NCBI GenBank assembly: GCA_964459985.1
Contig: CAYWOS010000002.1
Coordinates: forward strand, 62,001-126,000
Length of the DNA stretch: 64,000 bases
Direction: 5' to 3'
From: CAYWOS01 sp964459985
Lineage (GTDB): Bacteria; Bacillota; Clostridia; Christensenellales; Aristaeellaceae
The translations under genes and the position numbers were made by a program. Position 1 is the stretch's first letter. Every line of letters begins with the position of its first letter. A model generated the notes under the pieces. That model worked only from the letters and a program-made list of their open reading frames with translations, did no database searches and was not told the origin of the DNA. Shown here piece after piece: positions 7,304 to 18,223 of this stretch.

Positions 7304-9718
7304 ATGAGCATCGGAAGTTACGTACCGGGCGAAATTGAGCCGAAATGGCAGAAAATATGGCGGGAGCAGGGCGCTTTCAAAACCAGCGAGGATTATACGA
7401 AGCCCAAGTACTACTGCCTGATCGAGTTCCCGTATCCCTCGGGCGTCGGCCTGCACGTGGGGCATCCGCGCCCGTACACGGCGCTGGACGTGGTGGCGCG
7501 CAAGCGCCGCATGGAGGGCTATAACGTCCTGCACTGCATCGGCTGGGACGCCTTCGGCCTGCCCACCGAGAACTACGCCATCAAGAACCACATCCATCCC
7601 GCCAAGGTGACGCACGACAACATCGAGCATTTCAGGCAGCAATTGCAAATGCTCGGCTTCTCGTTCGATTACTCGCGCGAGGTCAACACCACCGATCCCG
7701 ACTACTACAAATGGACGCAGTGGATCTTCCTGCAAATGTTCAAAAAGGGGCTGGCGTATAAAACGCAGATGCCCATCAACTGGTGCACTTCCTGCAAGTG
7801 CGTCCTCGCCAACGAGGAGGTCGTGGACGGCGTGTGCGAGCGCTGCGGCGCGCCGGTGGTGCACAAGGTCAAGAATCAATGGATGCTCAAGATCACCGCC
7901 TACGCGCAGAAGCTGCTCGACGGGCTGGACGATCTGGATTTCATCGACCGCGTGAAAACGCAGCAGCGCAACTGGATCGGCCGCTCGGAGGGCGCGGAGG
8001 TCGATTTCACACTCGCCGGCACGGGCGACAAGCTGCGCGTGTATACCACGCGCCCCGACACGCTGTTCGGCGCGACGTACATGGTCGTTTCGCCCGAGCA
8101 TCCGATGATCGAGAAATACAAGGATCAGATCACGAACTATGACGAATTGATCGACTACCGCGCCGCCGCCGCGCGCAAGAGCGATTTTGAGCGCACCGAG
8201 CTGAACAAGGAGAAAACGGGCGTCGAAATCAAGGGCGTGCGCGCCGTCAATCCCGTGACGGGCAATGAAATCCCCGTCTGGGTGTCCGATTACGTGCTGA
8301 TGACCTACGGCACCGGCGCGATCATGGCCGTGCCCGCGCACGACGAGCGCGACTGGGCGTTCGCGACGAAGTTCGGCCTGCCCATCCGCGAGGTCGTGGC
8401 GGGCGGCAGCGTGCTGGAAGCGGCGTACACCGACATCGAATCGGGCGTGATGGTCAATTCGGGCTTTCTGGACGGCATGACCGTCGCCGAGGCGAAGAAG
8501 GCGATCATTGATTACCTGACCGATCAGGGTCTGGGCGAGCGCAAAATCAACTACAAGCTGCGCGACTGGGTGTTCGCGCGCCAGCGCTACTGGGGCGAGC
8601 CGATTCCCGTGATTCATTGCCCCAAGTGCGGCATGGTGCCGATGGATGAAAAGGATCTGCCGCTGCTCCTGCCCGACATCAAGCAGTACGAGCCGACCGA
8701 CGACGGCGAAAGCCCGCTCTCGCGCATGACCGATTGGGTCAACTGCAAGTGCCCCGTCTGCGGCGCAGACGCCAAACGCGAAACGGACACCATGCCGCAA
8801 TGGGCGGGCTCGAGCTGGTATTTCCTGCGCTACTGCGACCCGCGCAACGCGGAGACGCTCGCCTCGCCCGAGGCGCTCAAGTACTGGATGCCCGTCGATT
8901 GGTACAACGGCGGCATGGAGCATACCACGCTGCATTTGCTGTACAGCCGGTTCTGGAATCTGTTCCTCAACGACATCGGCGCGTCGCCCGTCGCCGAGCC
9001 GTACAAAAAGCGCACCAGCCACGGCATGGTGCTGGGCGAGGACGGGCAGAAGATGTCCAAATCGCGCGGCAACGTCGTCAACCCCGACGAAGTGGTCAGG
9101 GAAATCGGCGCCGACGCCTTCCGCATGTACGAAATGTTCATGGGCGCGTTCGATCAGGCGATTCCGTGGTCGACCAACGGCGCGCGCGGCTGCCGTAAGT
9201 TCCTCGACCGCGTGTGGCGGATGCAGGAAATGCTGTCGGGCGAAGACATGTCGGAGGACATGCGCGTGTCGGTCAACCAGACCGTTAAAAAGGTCTCGGA
9301 AGACTACGAGAAAATGAAGTTCAACACCGCCATCGCCGCCATGATGTCTTTGGTCAACGAATTCTATCAAAAGGGAACGGTGACGAACGCCGAATACCGG
9401 ACGCTTCTGCTCCTGCTTTCGCCCGTCGCGCCGCACATCTGCGAGGAAATCTGGCAGTCTCTCGGCTACGGAAAGCCCGTCTATCAGCAGAAGTGGCCGA
9501 CCTACGACGAAAAGTATCTGACGCGCGACGAGGTGGAAATCGCCGTGCAGGTGAACGGCAAGGTGCGCGGCAAGATCACCGTGCCGCTCGATCTGGCGAA
9601 GGAAACCGCCGAAACGTCGCTGCCCGCGACGGAGGAAGTCCGCGCGCTGGTGGGCGACAGGCAGATCGTCAAGGTGATCTACGTCCCGGGCAGGCTGCTC
9701 AATCTGGTGGTCAGGTAA
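7304..9718 (+). CDS. leuS: Leucyl-tRNA synthetase
   Basis: The protein has 804 residues, typical of bacterial LeuRS. The HIGH-type motif HVGH lies at 51-54 and KMSKS at about 583 (GQKMSKSRGNVVNPDEV). The CP1 editing domain is present with TTRPDTLFGATYMV at about 245-260. Two cysteine pairs (CTSCKCV with CERCG; CPKCG with CPVCG) could bind zinc. It charges tRNA-Leu and hydrolyses mischarged products. AAAGGAGG lies just upstream of the ATG. It is followed by glnS at 33 bases and then gltX, making a tandem of three class I synthetases. No T-box leader is present. Confidence 0.98.
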   Translation: MSIGSYVPGEIEPKWQKIWREQGAFKTSEDYTKPKYYCLIEFPYPSGVGLHVGHPRPYTALDVVARKRRMEGYNVLHCIGWDAFGLPTENYAIKNHIHPAKVTHDNIEHFRQQLQMLGFSFDYSREVNTTDPDYYKWTQWIFLQMFKKGLAYKTQMPINWCTSCKCVLANEEVVDGVCERCGAPVVHKVKNQWMLKITAYAQKLLDGLDDLDFIDRVKTQQRNWIGRSEGAEVDFTLAGTGDKLRVYTTRPDTLFGATYMVVSPEHPMIEKYKDQITNYDELIDYRAAAARKSDFERTELNKEKTGVEIKGVRAVNPVTGNEIPVWVSDYVLMTYGTGAIMAVPAHDERDWAFATKFGLPIREVVAGGSVLEAAYTDIESGVMVNSGFLDGMTVAEAKKAIIDYLTDQGLGERKINYKLRDWVFARQRYWGEPIPVIHCPKCGMVPMDEKDLPLLLPDIKQYEPTDDGESPLSRMTDWVNCKCPVCGADAKRETDTMPQWAGSSWYFLRYCDPRNAETLASPEALKYWMPVDWYNGGMEHTTLHLLYSRFWNLFLNDIGASPVAEPYKKRTSHGMVLGEDGQKMSKSRGNVVNPDEVVREIGADAFRMYEMFMGAFDQAIPWSTNGARGCRKFLDRVWRMQEMLSGEDMSEDMRVSVNQTVKKVSEDYEKMKFNTAIAAMMSLVNEFYQKGTVTNAEYRTLLLLLSPVAPHICEEIWQSLGYGKPVYQQKWPTYDEKYLTRDEVEIAVQVNGKVRGKITVPLDLAKETAETSLPATEEVRALVGDRQIVKVIYVPGRLLNLVVR

Positions 9719-9751
9719 TCCGATGATTATGGTAGAAAAGGAGTGGAAAGC

Positions 9752-11446
9752 ATGGAGGGCGATCTGAACCGCACGAACTTCATCTGGGACGCCATCGACC
9801 GGGACCTCGCGGAGGGGAAATGCGAGCAGATTCACACCCGCTTCCCGCCCGAGCCCAACGGTTATCTGCACATCGGGCACTGCAAAGCGCTGATCGCCGA
9901 TTTCGGCACGGCGGAAAAGTACGGCGGGCTGTGTAACCTGCGCTTTGACGATACCAACCCCGCCAAGGAAGAAACCGAGTATGTCGAGGGCATCATGGAG
10001 GATATCCATTGGCTTGGCTTCGACTGGAAAGGCGGCCTGTTCTTCGCCAGCGAGTACTACGAAAAGTGCTATGAATTGGCGGAGGATCTCATCAGGCGCG
10101 GGCTGGCCTACGTGGACGAATTGACGCAGGAGCAGATGCGCGAGTATCGCGGCACGCTGACCTCGCCCGGCAAAAACTCGCCGTGGCGCGACCGCCCCGC
10201 CGAGGAAAGCCTCGATCTGTTCCGCCGGATGCGCGCCGGGGAGTTCCCCGAGGGACGCATGATCCTGCGCGCGAAAATCGATATGGCGTCGCCCAATATG
10301 AACATGCGCGATCCCGCGATGTACCGCATCCTCTACAAGGAACATCACCGCACGGGCAAAACATGGTGCATTTACCCCATGTACGATTTCGCGCATCCCA
10401 TCGGCGATGCGCTGGAGGGCATTACGCACTCGCTGTGCTCGCTGGAGTACGAGGATCACCGGCCGCTCTACGACTGGGTGGTCGAAAACTGCGGCTTCCG
10501 CAAGGAAACGCTCGATAAAAACGGCCGCGCGTATCGCGGCCCGCGCCAGATCGAGTTCGCGCGGATGAACCTGACGCGCACCATCATGAGCAAGCGCTAC
10601 CTGCGCAGATTGGTCGAGGAAGGCTATGTCGCCGGCTGGGACGATCCGAGAATGCCCACGCTGTGCGCCATGCGCCGGCGCGGGTTCACGCCGGGCGCGA
10701 TCCGCGATTTCATCGCCCGCGCGGGCATGGCGAAGGCCGATTCGACGGTCGATTACGCGCTGCTCGAGCACTGCGTGCGCGAGGAATTGAACGAAACCGC
10801 GCCGCGCGCCATGGCGGTGATGAAGCCGCTCAAGATCGTGCTGACCAACTGGGAAGAAGGCAAAACCGAACGCGTTTCCATCGAGAATCATCCCAATCAC
10901 CCCGAAATGGGCGCGCACGAATGCGCGTTCGGGCGTGAAATCTACATCGAACGGGACGATTTCATGGAGGACGCGCCGAAGAAATTCTTCCGCCTCAAGC
11001 CGGACGGCGAGGTGCGGCTCAAGGGCGCGTACATCATCAAGTGCGAAGCCGTGATCAAGGACGAAAACGGCGACGTCGATCATCTCGAATGCGCCGTTGA
11101 TCTTTTAAGCCGCTCGGGCACCGAGGGCGCCGAGCGCAAGGTCAAGGGCACGCTGCACTGGGTCGGCGCGGCGGACTGCGTTCCCGTCGAATGCCGCCTG
11201 TACGAGCCGCTTCTGCGCGAGGACGACGGCGGCGACGATGAAACGGACAAAAAGGATTTCATCAGCCGCTTAAACCCCGACAGCCTGACCACGCTGAACG
11301 GCCTCGGCGAGCCTTTCCTCGCCGAATCCGCCGCCGACACCTTCCAGTTCATGCGCACGGGCTATTTCAAGCGCGATCCCGATTCGGCGGAGGGCAGGCC
11401 GGTGTTCAACCGCGTCGTCGGACTGAAGGACAGCTATAAAGGGTAA
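9752..11446 (+). CDS. glnS: Glutaminyl-tRNA synthetase
   Basis: The protein has 564 residues. PPEPNGYLHIGHCKA at about 26-40 is the class I HIGH motif with the GlnRS-type ExNGYLHIGH context, and the KMSKS equivalent is IMSKR at about 278. The GlnRS-type anticodon-binding beta-barrel fills the C-terminal half (PLKIVLTNW at about 360; SLTTLNGLGEPFLAESAADTF). The start is ATG 9752 because AAAAGGAG (9736-9743) is placed 8 bases before it; an in-frame GTG at 9743 lies inside that site. GlnRS charges tRNA-Gln directly. The enzyme is widespread in Clostridia with this gene, while other Firmicutes use GatCAB. Confidence 0.97.
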   Translation: MEGDLNRTNFIWDAIDRDLAEGKCEQIHTRFPPEPNGYLHIGHCKALIADFGTAEKYGGLCNLRFDDTNPAKEETEYVEGIMEDIHWLGFDWKGGLFFASEYYEKCYELAEDLIRRGLAYVDELTQEQMREYRGTLTSPGKNSPWRDRPAEESLDLFRRMRAGEFPEGRMILRAKIDMASPNMNMRDPAMYRILYKEHHRTGKTWCIYPMYDFAHPIGDALEGITHSLCSLEYEDHRPLYDWVVENCGFRKETLDKNGRAYRGPRQIEFARMNLTRTIMSKRYLRRLVEEGYVAGWDDPRMPTLCAMRRRGFTPGAIRDFIARAGMAKADSTVDYALLEHCVREELNETAPRAMAVMKPLKIVLTNWEEGKTERVSIENHPNHPEMGAHECAFGREIYIERDDFMEDAPKKFFRLKPDGEVRLKGAYIIKCEAVIKDENGDVDHLECAVDLLSRSGTEGAERKVKGTLHWVGAADCVPVECRLYEPLLREDDGGDDETDKKDFISRLNPDSLTTLNGLGEPFLAESAADTFQFMRTGYFKRDPDSAEGRPVFNRVVGLKDSYKG

Positions 11447-11559
11447 ACCGTTGTTTTATGAATTCTCTCCCTATGCTTTTCAGGCGGGGAGCGCGAGGGG
11501 ATTCTGGCGTAAAAGCCTTTTCCCTCGCGAAAAATCCGTCCACGAAAGGAATCTTCATC

Positions 11560-13011
11560 ATGACGACCGTCAGATCACGCTTCGCGCCGTCGCCCACGGG
11601 GTTCATGCACTTGGGCGGCCTGCGCACGGCGCTGTACGCCTATCTGTTCAGCAAGCAAAACGGCGGAAAATTCATCCTGCGCATCGAGGACACCGATCAG
11701 GAGCGCTATGTCGAGGGCGCGACGCAGGTGATTTACGATACCCTGCGCGACTGCGGGCTTCAATGGGACGAAGGCCCCGACATCGGCGGGGCATACGGGC
11801 CGTACGTGCAGTCCGACCGCAAGCATCTTTACCTGCCCTACGCCGAGCAATTGGTCGAAAGCGGCGACGCCTACTACTGCTTCTGCGACAAGGAAGAGCT
11901 CGACGCGCGCCGCGCCGCGTGCGAGGCGAAGGGCGAGGTGTTCAAGTACGACAAGCACTGTCTCCATCTGTCCAAAGAAGAGGTGCAAAGGCGGCTCGAC
12001 GCCGGCGCGCCCTACGTCATCCGCCAGAACGCGCCCACGACGGGCGAGAGCAGTTATGACGATCTGGTGTTCGGGCATATTTCCATGCCCAACGACACGC
12101 TGGATGACATGGTGCTCATCAAGCGGGACGGAATGCCCACGTACAATTTCGCCAACGTGATCGACGACCATTTGATGGGCATCACGCACATCCTGCGCGG
12201 CATGGAGTATTTGTCCTCGACGCCCAAGTACAATCTTTTGTACAAGGCGTTCGGCTGGGAGATTCCGCAGTATATCCATTTGCCCACCGTCATGCGCGAC
12301 GCGCACCACAAGCTCTCAAAGCGCGACGGCGACGCCTATTACAGCGATTTCATCGGCAAGGGCTATCTGACCGAGGCGCTGATCAACTATCTGGCGCTGG
12401 TCGGCTGGAATCCGGGCGACGACCGCGAGTTTTTCACGCTCGAGGAACTGGCCGCGGCGTTCAGCGTCAAGGGCATCAACAAAGCGCCCGCCATCTTCGA
12501 TATCGACAAGCTGACGTGGTTCAATTTCGAGTACATCCGCAGGATGGATTTTGAGAAATATCTTGCGATGGCGACGCCGTGGTTCGACAAGGCGCTGGCG
12601 GGCAAAAACATCGATTACCGCCGCCTCGCGGAACTCATGCAGAGCCGCACCGAGGTGTTCTGCCGCGTGCCCGACATGGTAAAATTCCTTGCCGAAATGC
12701 CGGATTACCCGCTTGAATTGTACACGCACAAGAAAATGAAAACCAATCCCGAGATCGCCGCCGATTCGCTCGCCTTCGTTCTGCCCGTGCTCGAGGGCGT
12801 GACCGAATGGACGGAAAGCGCGCTGCACGACGCCGTGATGGCGGCGATCGGCGAAAGCGGACGCAAGAACGGCGCGGTGCTGTGGCCGCTGCGCATCGCG
12901 ATATCGGGACAGGAATCGACGCCGGGCGGCGCGTTCGAGATCGCGTACCTGCTTGGGCGCGACGAAACGATGAAGCGCCTGCGCGCGGCGATCGCGCGGC
13001 TGAACGCTTGA
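11560..13011 (+). CDS. gltX: Glutamyl-tRNA synthetase
   Basis: The protein has 483 residues. Motif SPTGFMHLGGLRTALY lies at about 9-24, and the KMSKS equivalent KLSKRDGD at about 248-255. A GluRS-type anticodon domain follows. ATG 11560 follows GAAAGGA (11544-11550); an upstream in-frame ATG at 11458 has no good ribosome site. It lies 113 bases after glnS. The pairing of direct GlnRS and GluRS suggests this GluRS can be discriminating and that amidotransferase editing may not be needed for tRNA-Gln. That is inference, since gatCAB cannot be excluded elsewhere in the genome. Confidence 0.97.
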   Translation: MTTVRSRFAPSPTGFMHLGGLRTALYAYLFSKQNGGKFILRIEDTDQERYVEGATQVIYDTLRDCGLQWDEGPDIGGAYGPYVQSDRKHLYLPYAEQLVESGDAYYCFCDKEELDARRAACEAKGEVFKYDKHCLHLSKEEVQRRLDAGAPYVIRQNAPTTGESSYDDLVFGHISMPNDTLDDMVLIKRDGMPTYNFANVIDDHLMGITHILRGMEYLSSTPKYNLLYKAFGWEIPQYIHLPTVMRDAHHKLSKRDGDAYYSDFIGKGYLTEALINYLALVGWNPGDDREFFTLEELAAAFSVKGINKAPAIFDIDKLTWFNFEYIRRMDFEKYLAMATPWFDKALAGKNIDYRRLAELMQSRTEVFCRVPDMVKFLAEMPDYPLELYTHKKMKTNPEIAADSLAFVLPVLEGVTEWTESALHDAVMAAIGESGRKNGAVLWPLRIAISGQESTPGGAFEIAYLLGRDETMKRLRAAIARLNA

Positions 13012-13036
13012 TTTTCCGCATTTGATGGGCTATAAT
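13008..13036 (+). promoter_or_regulatory. Promoter of HPr-like gene
   Basis: TTGATT at 13008-13013, overlapping the gltX stop codon, and TATAAT at 13031-13036 are separated by 17 bases. Confidence 0.8.
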
Positions 13037-13068
13037 GGACGGGTAAACAGCGTAAGGAGGGAATGCAT

Positions 13069-13296
13069 ATGAAATCCATTCCGATCAAACTGAGCTTTGC
13101 CGAGGAAGTCAAATCCTTCGTCAACACCGTCAACCGCTATCCCTACGAGATGGATCTGCGCGCCGGCCGCCACGTCGTGGACGCCAAATCGATTCTGGGC
13201 ATCTTCTCGCTCGATTTGAGCAAGCCGATCACGCTGGACGTGTACAGCGACGCCTGCGACGATCTCGTGACCGATATCCAGCAGTTCACCGTCTGA
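13069..13296 (+). CDS. HPr-like protein lacking the phosphorylatable histidine
   Basis: The protein has 75 residues, slightly shorter than HPr. Alignment by eye places KSILGIFSLDLSKPITL on the HPr Ser46 segment (in B. subtilis HPr, KSIMGVMSL). The region that should hold GIHARP reads SFAEEVKSFV, with no histidine, so PTS phosphotransfer is impossible. The conserved serine could still be phosphorylated by HPr kinase, as in Crh. Start ATG 13069 is favoured over ATG 13063 because AAGGAGGG ends at 13061. It has its own promoter and terminator, so it is a monocistronic gene. A regulatory role is inference; small HPr-like proteins of this kind recur in Clostridia. Confidence 0.75.
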   Translation: MKSIPIKLSFAEEVKSFVNTVNRYPYEMDLRAGRHVVDAKSILGIFSLDLSKPITLDVYSDACDDLVTDIQQFTV

Positions 13297-13312
13297 CGGA
13301 ACGCGGGATGAG

Positions 13313-13342
13313 AAACCGCGCGTTTCACGGCGCGCGGTTTTT
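13313..13342 (+). terminator. Intrinsic terminator of the HPr-like gene
   Basis: A perfect 10-base-pair stem AAACCGCGCG/CGCGCGGTTT encloses an 8-base loop and runs into TTTTT. Confidence 0.88.
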
Positions 13343-13411
13343 GCGACGGCATAAGGCATGAATGAACGGCGCGCTCTCCTTATCGGAGGGCGCGCCGGTT
13401 TCGTTGGGCGC

Positions 13412-16018
<2,607 letters not shown>

Positions 16019-16058
16019 AACCATCACTCCGTTCGTCGTTGGTTTTGAGGAAGGAAAG

Positions 16059-16075
16059 ATTGACTATCTTTGACC
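16059..16075 (-). promoter_or_regulatory. CtsR-type operator of clpB
   Basis: The minus strand reads GGTCAAAGATAGTCAAT. This matches the CtsR tandem heptad (RGTCAAA, 3-base spacer NAN, RGTCAAA) with one mismatch in the second heptad. It lies a few bases downstream of the predicted transcription start, a position where a bound repressor would block transcription. No ctsR gene is in this window. Confidence 0.78.
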
Positions 16076-16084
16076 TTCAAGAGG

Positions 16085-16112
16085 ATTATAGCACATTTCG
16101 GCGCGTTGTCAA
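16085..16112 (-). promoter_or_regulatory. Sigma-A promoter of clpB
   Basis: On the minus strand TTGACA (16107-16112) and TATAAT (16085-16090), both perfect consensus, are spaced by 16 bases. Transcription should start near 16078, within the CtsR-like site region. Confidence 0.88.
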
Positions 16113-16223
16113 CACCCCGGCGCGGGTTTTCCAATTTTTTTCTTAAATGCGGAACGAAATCGCGGCGCGCATCGTCTTATTAGTGTAACAGTTGATTCTT
16201 TCCGCCCGAAAGGAGTTTTCCGT

Positions 16224-17492
16224 ATGACGAAACGCGCGCTTTCCCTGACGCTTGCCGTCCTTCTGCTGCTCGCCGCGGCGATCCCGACCGCCTTCGCCGT
16301 GCCGTCGCTGACCTACGTCAAGGCGCGGCTTGACAAATCCTTCGATGTGTACGCCGGCCCGGGGAGCGGGTATCGCAGGCTCGGCACGGTGGGCGGCGGC
16401 GGCGTGGACCGCATCTACGGCGTCGTCGACAACGGCTGGATGCTGCTTGGTTATCAGGGCTCCTCGGGCGTCTACCGCATCGGTTATGTCGAGCCGAGCG
16501 CCGTCGGCCATCTCTACGATATCGAGGGAAGCATCAACACAAGTCTGACGTTCAGCGACGCGCATACCGTGACCATCGTGCGCGATATCGGCATGACCGA
16601 CGATCCCATCATCAACAACAAATCCATCGCGCAGTTCGAGGAAGGCGACGCCGTGACGCTGCTCGCCACGCTCGGCTCGAATTGGGCGTACGTCGAGGGC
16701 AAATCGCTGCGCGGCTTCGTCCGCATCGGCGCCGTGAGCGAGTTCGTCACGCCCAAACCTTCGGTGACCGCCAAGCCCACCGCGCGGCCGACCGCGCGCC
16801 CCACCGATTCGCCCTATATTCCGCCCACCGGCGGGAACAGCCGTCTGGCGTCGCTTCGGCACAACTGCACTTCGTCCGGCAAACTGTCGCCCGGCGCTTT
16901 CAGCCCGTACCAGTACAGCTATCTTCTGACGATGGCGAGCACCGTGGATTTCGTCCGCTTCACGCCGACGGCGTACAATCAAAGCGCGACCATCACCGTC
17001 AACGGTCAGTACGTGGCGAGCGGCGCGCAGTCGCAGAAGATCTATATGAGCGATCAGCCGCAGATGGTCGCCATCCGCGTGACCTACGGCGGCGAGAGCA
17101 GCGAGTACACCGTGTTCCTCCAGCGCCGCCCCGATACCCGCCGCACGCGCGTGTCCATCGGCTTCATCAACAGCTTCTACCAGAGCGGCGGCGACTGGTA
17201 CATCAACGCCGATCTGGCGACCGTCAAATACTACGGGGAGAACTACCAGAGCGGCAACCTGTCCACCTATACGAACACCTCTTCCTCCGAGCAGTACAAG
17301 TACGCGGTGGACCCGAACTGCATCTTTTATTACGGCACCATGACCTATCCCTACCGCGCGACCAACATCAATGATTTCATGTCGCATTACGCGCAGTACG
17401 GCTCCACTTTGTACCGCATCGTCTATATCGGCGACAAGATCGTCGCCGTCCTGCCCTACGCCTCCGACGCCGGCACGGGCGGAATGAAATAA
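16224..17492 (+). CDS. Secreted protein with bacterial SH3-type repeats and a cadherin-like beta domain
   Basis: The protein has 422 residues. Residues 1-25 are a signal peptide (KR, a long hydrophobic core, AFA cleavage site). Two SH3-like units follow at about 27-95 and 100-178 (each with VYAGPGSGYRRLG or VTLLATLGSNWAYVEG type strands). A Thr/Pro/Lys linker at about 180-200 (KPTARPTARPTDSP) leads to a beta-sandwich of the cadherin-like type at about 205-295 (LSPGAFSPYQYSYLL, VFLQRR). The C-terminus is Tyr/Ser/Asn-rich. It is probably a cell-wall-associated exported protein. No catalytic domain is visible. AAAGGAG precedes the ATG. Confidence 0.75.
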   Translation: MTKRALSLTLAVLLLLAAAIPTAFAVPSLTYVKARLDKSFDVYAGPGSGYRRLGTVGGGGVDRIYGVVDNGWMLLGYQGSSGVYRIGYVEPSAVGHLYDIEGSINTSLTFSDAHTVTIVRDIGMTDDPIINNKSIAQFEEGDAVTLLATLGSNWAYVEGKSLRGFVRIGAVSEFVTPKPSVTAKPTARPTARPTDSPYIPPTGGNSRLASLRHNCTSSGKLSPGAFSPYQYSYLLTMASTVDFVRFTPTAYNQSATITVNGQYVASGAQSQKIYMSDQPQMVAIRVTYGGESSEYTVFLQRRPDTRRTRVSIGFINSFYQSGGDWYINADLATVKYYGENYQSGNLSTYTNTSSSEQYKYAVDPNCIFYYGTMTYPYRATNINDFMSHYAQYGSTLYRIVYIGDKIVAVLPYASDAGTGGMK

Positions 17493-17556
17493 CGCATATC
17501 TTTTGCTTGCAATATCGCGCGGTTTCGGCTACTCTATAAAGGCTGGAACGCGCGCC

Positions 17557-17585
17557 GGGGGCTGCCGCGTGACGCGACAGCCCCC
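17557..17585. terminator. Stem-loop between convergent genes
   Basis: GGGGGCTG and CAGCCCCC pair with an inner CGCG/CGCG helix and one mismatch, around a TGA loop. It separates the secreted protein gene from the convergent coat gene. The following GTTT is only a weak U-tract. Confidence 0.6.
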
Positions 17586-17604
17586 GTTTCATGTATGCGC
17601 GCGC

Positions 17605-17916
17605 TTACAGCGTGTTTCTCATCTGCTGATACTTTTGCTTCGCCTGCCTGATTTCCTGCGCGGTGGCGGGCTTCGTCTCATACCAGTTCAGCCCGCTCAT
17701 GACCTGAAACAGCTTGAGCTGATCCTGACCGATCTGCATGTAGCTGTCGTTGATCACCTGGCGAAGCCCCTGATGGCTGACCTCGACGATGTCGGACGCC
17801 ATGTTGGTCAGGTTCGCTTTCTCGTGATAGAGCAAATCGAAGGCAAGCTCCTGCTCGCTGAGCGGCTGCTGGGCGTTCTGCCCGTCCTGATTCATCTGAT
17901 TCCAAGTTTGGCTCAT
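17605..17916 (-). CDS. CotF-type spore coat protein
   Basis: The protein has 103 residues and is mostly helical. The segment LSEQELAFDLLYHEKANLTNMASDIVEVSHQGLRQVINDS and the later QVMSGLNWYETKPAT match the pattern of the Coat_F family (ferritin-like helical bundle with a closing NxxGWY-type motif). ATG 17916 follows AAGGAGTG. It should be incorporated in the spore coat and expressed late in the mother cell. It sits 12 bases after the 67-residue partner gene and both probably share a transcript. Confidence 0.82.
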   Translation of the reverse strand: MSQTWNQMNQDGQNAQQPLSEQELAFDLLYHEKANLTNMASDIVEVSHQGLRQVINDSYMQIGQDQLKLFQVMSGLNWYETKPATAQEIRQAKQKYQQMRNTL

Positions 17917-17928
17917 CTTGATCACTCC

Positions 17929-18132
17929 TTACTGACAGCCGTTGAGGAAGGCGAACAGCGCGTCGTACTGCTGGCGGCTGTGCTGGGCGATGGCGGACGC
18001 GACGCCCTTGAGCTCGGGATGGACGAACTGGTTCTGGTACGCCGAGGCGACGCGGCAGCCGGTGGCGAGATGCGCCAATTGATCCTCGATGATGGACAAA
18101 TCCTTGCTGGAGAGAGAACAGGTTTCAGGCAT
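17929..18132 (-). CDS. Small spore-coat-like protein, CotF partner
   Basis: The protein has 67 residues from ATG 18132, with AAAAGGAGTG upstream, an almost identical ribosome site to that of the next gene. The sequence is helical (SSKDLSIIEDQLAHLATG; VASAIAQHSRQQYDALFAFL) and resembles the short proteins that precede CotF genes in Clostridia. A much longer reading frame extends upstream in the same frame, but its extra part is antisense to the serine hydrolase gene and is not coding. The function is inferred from the neighbour only. Confidence 0.7.
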   Translation of the reverse strand: MPETCSLSSKDLSIIEDQLAHLATGCRVASAYQNQFVHPELKGVASAIAQHSRQQYDALFAFLNGCQ

Positions 18133-18223
18133 ACGATCACTCCTTTTGATTGTCATTTGACGGTTTCGCGTCCTTGGGACAGCGATAGATTGCCCCGTTT
18201 GACGGAAAGTATGAGGGAAAGTC

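Noticed and set aside
7283..11083. A 1266-codon open frame on the minus strand opposite leuS and glnS.
   Set aside because: It is the antisense of two certain genes; high GC in third codon positions keeps it open. The translation is rich in His, Arg, Val and Ala with no family features.
18180..18220. A CATACTTT segment on the minus strand upstream of the coat genes as a mother-cell sigma -10 box.
   Set aside because: The match is partial and no convincing -35 partner lies at the right distance.
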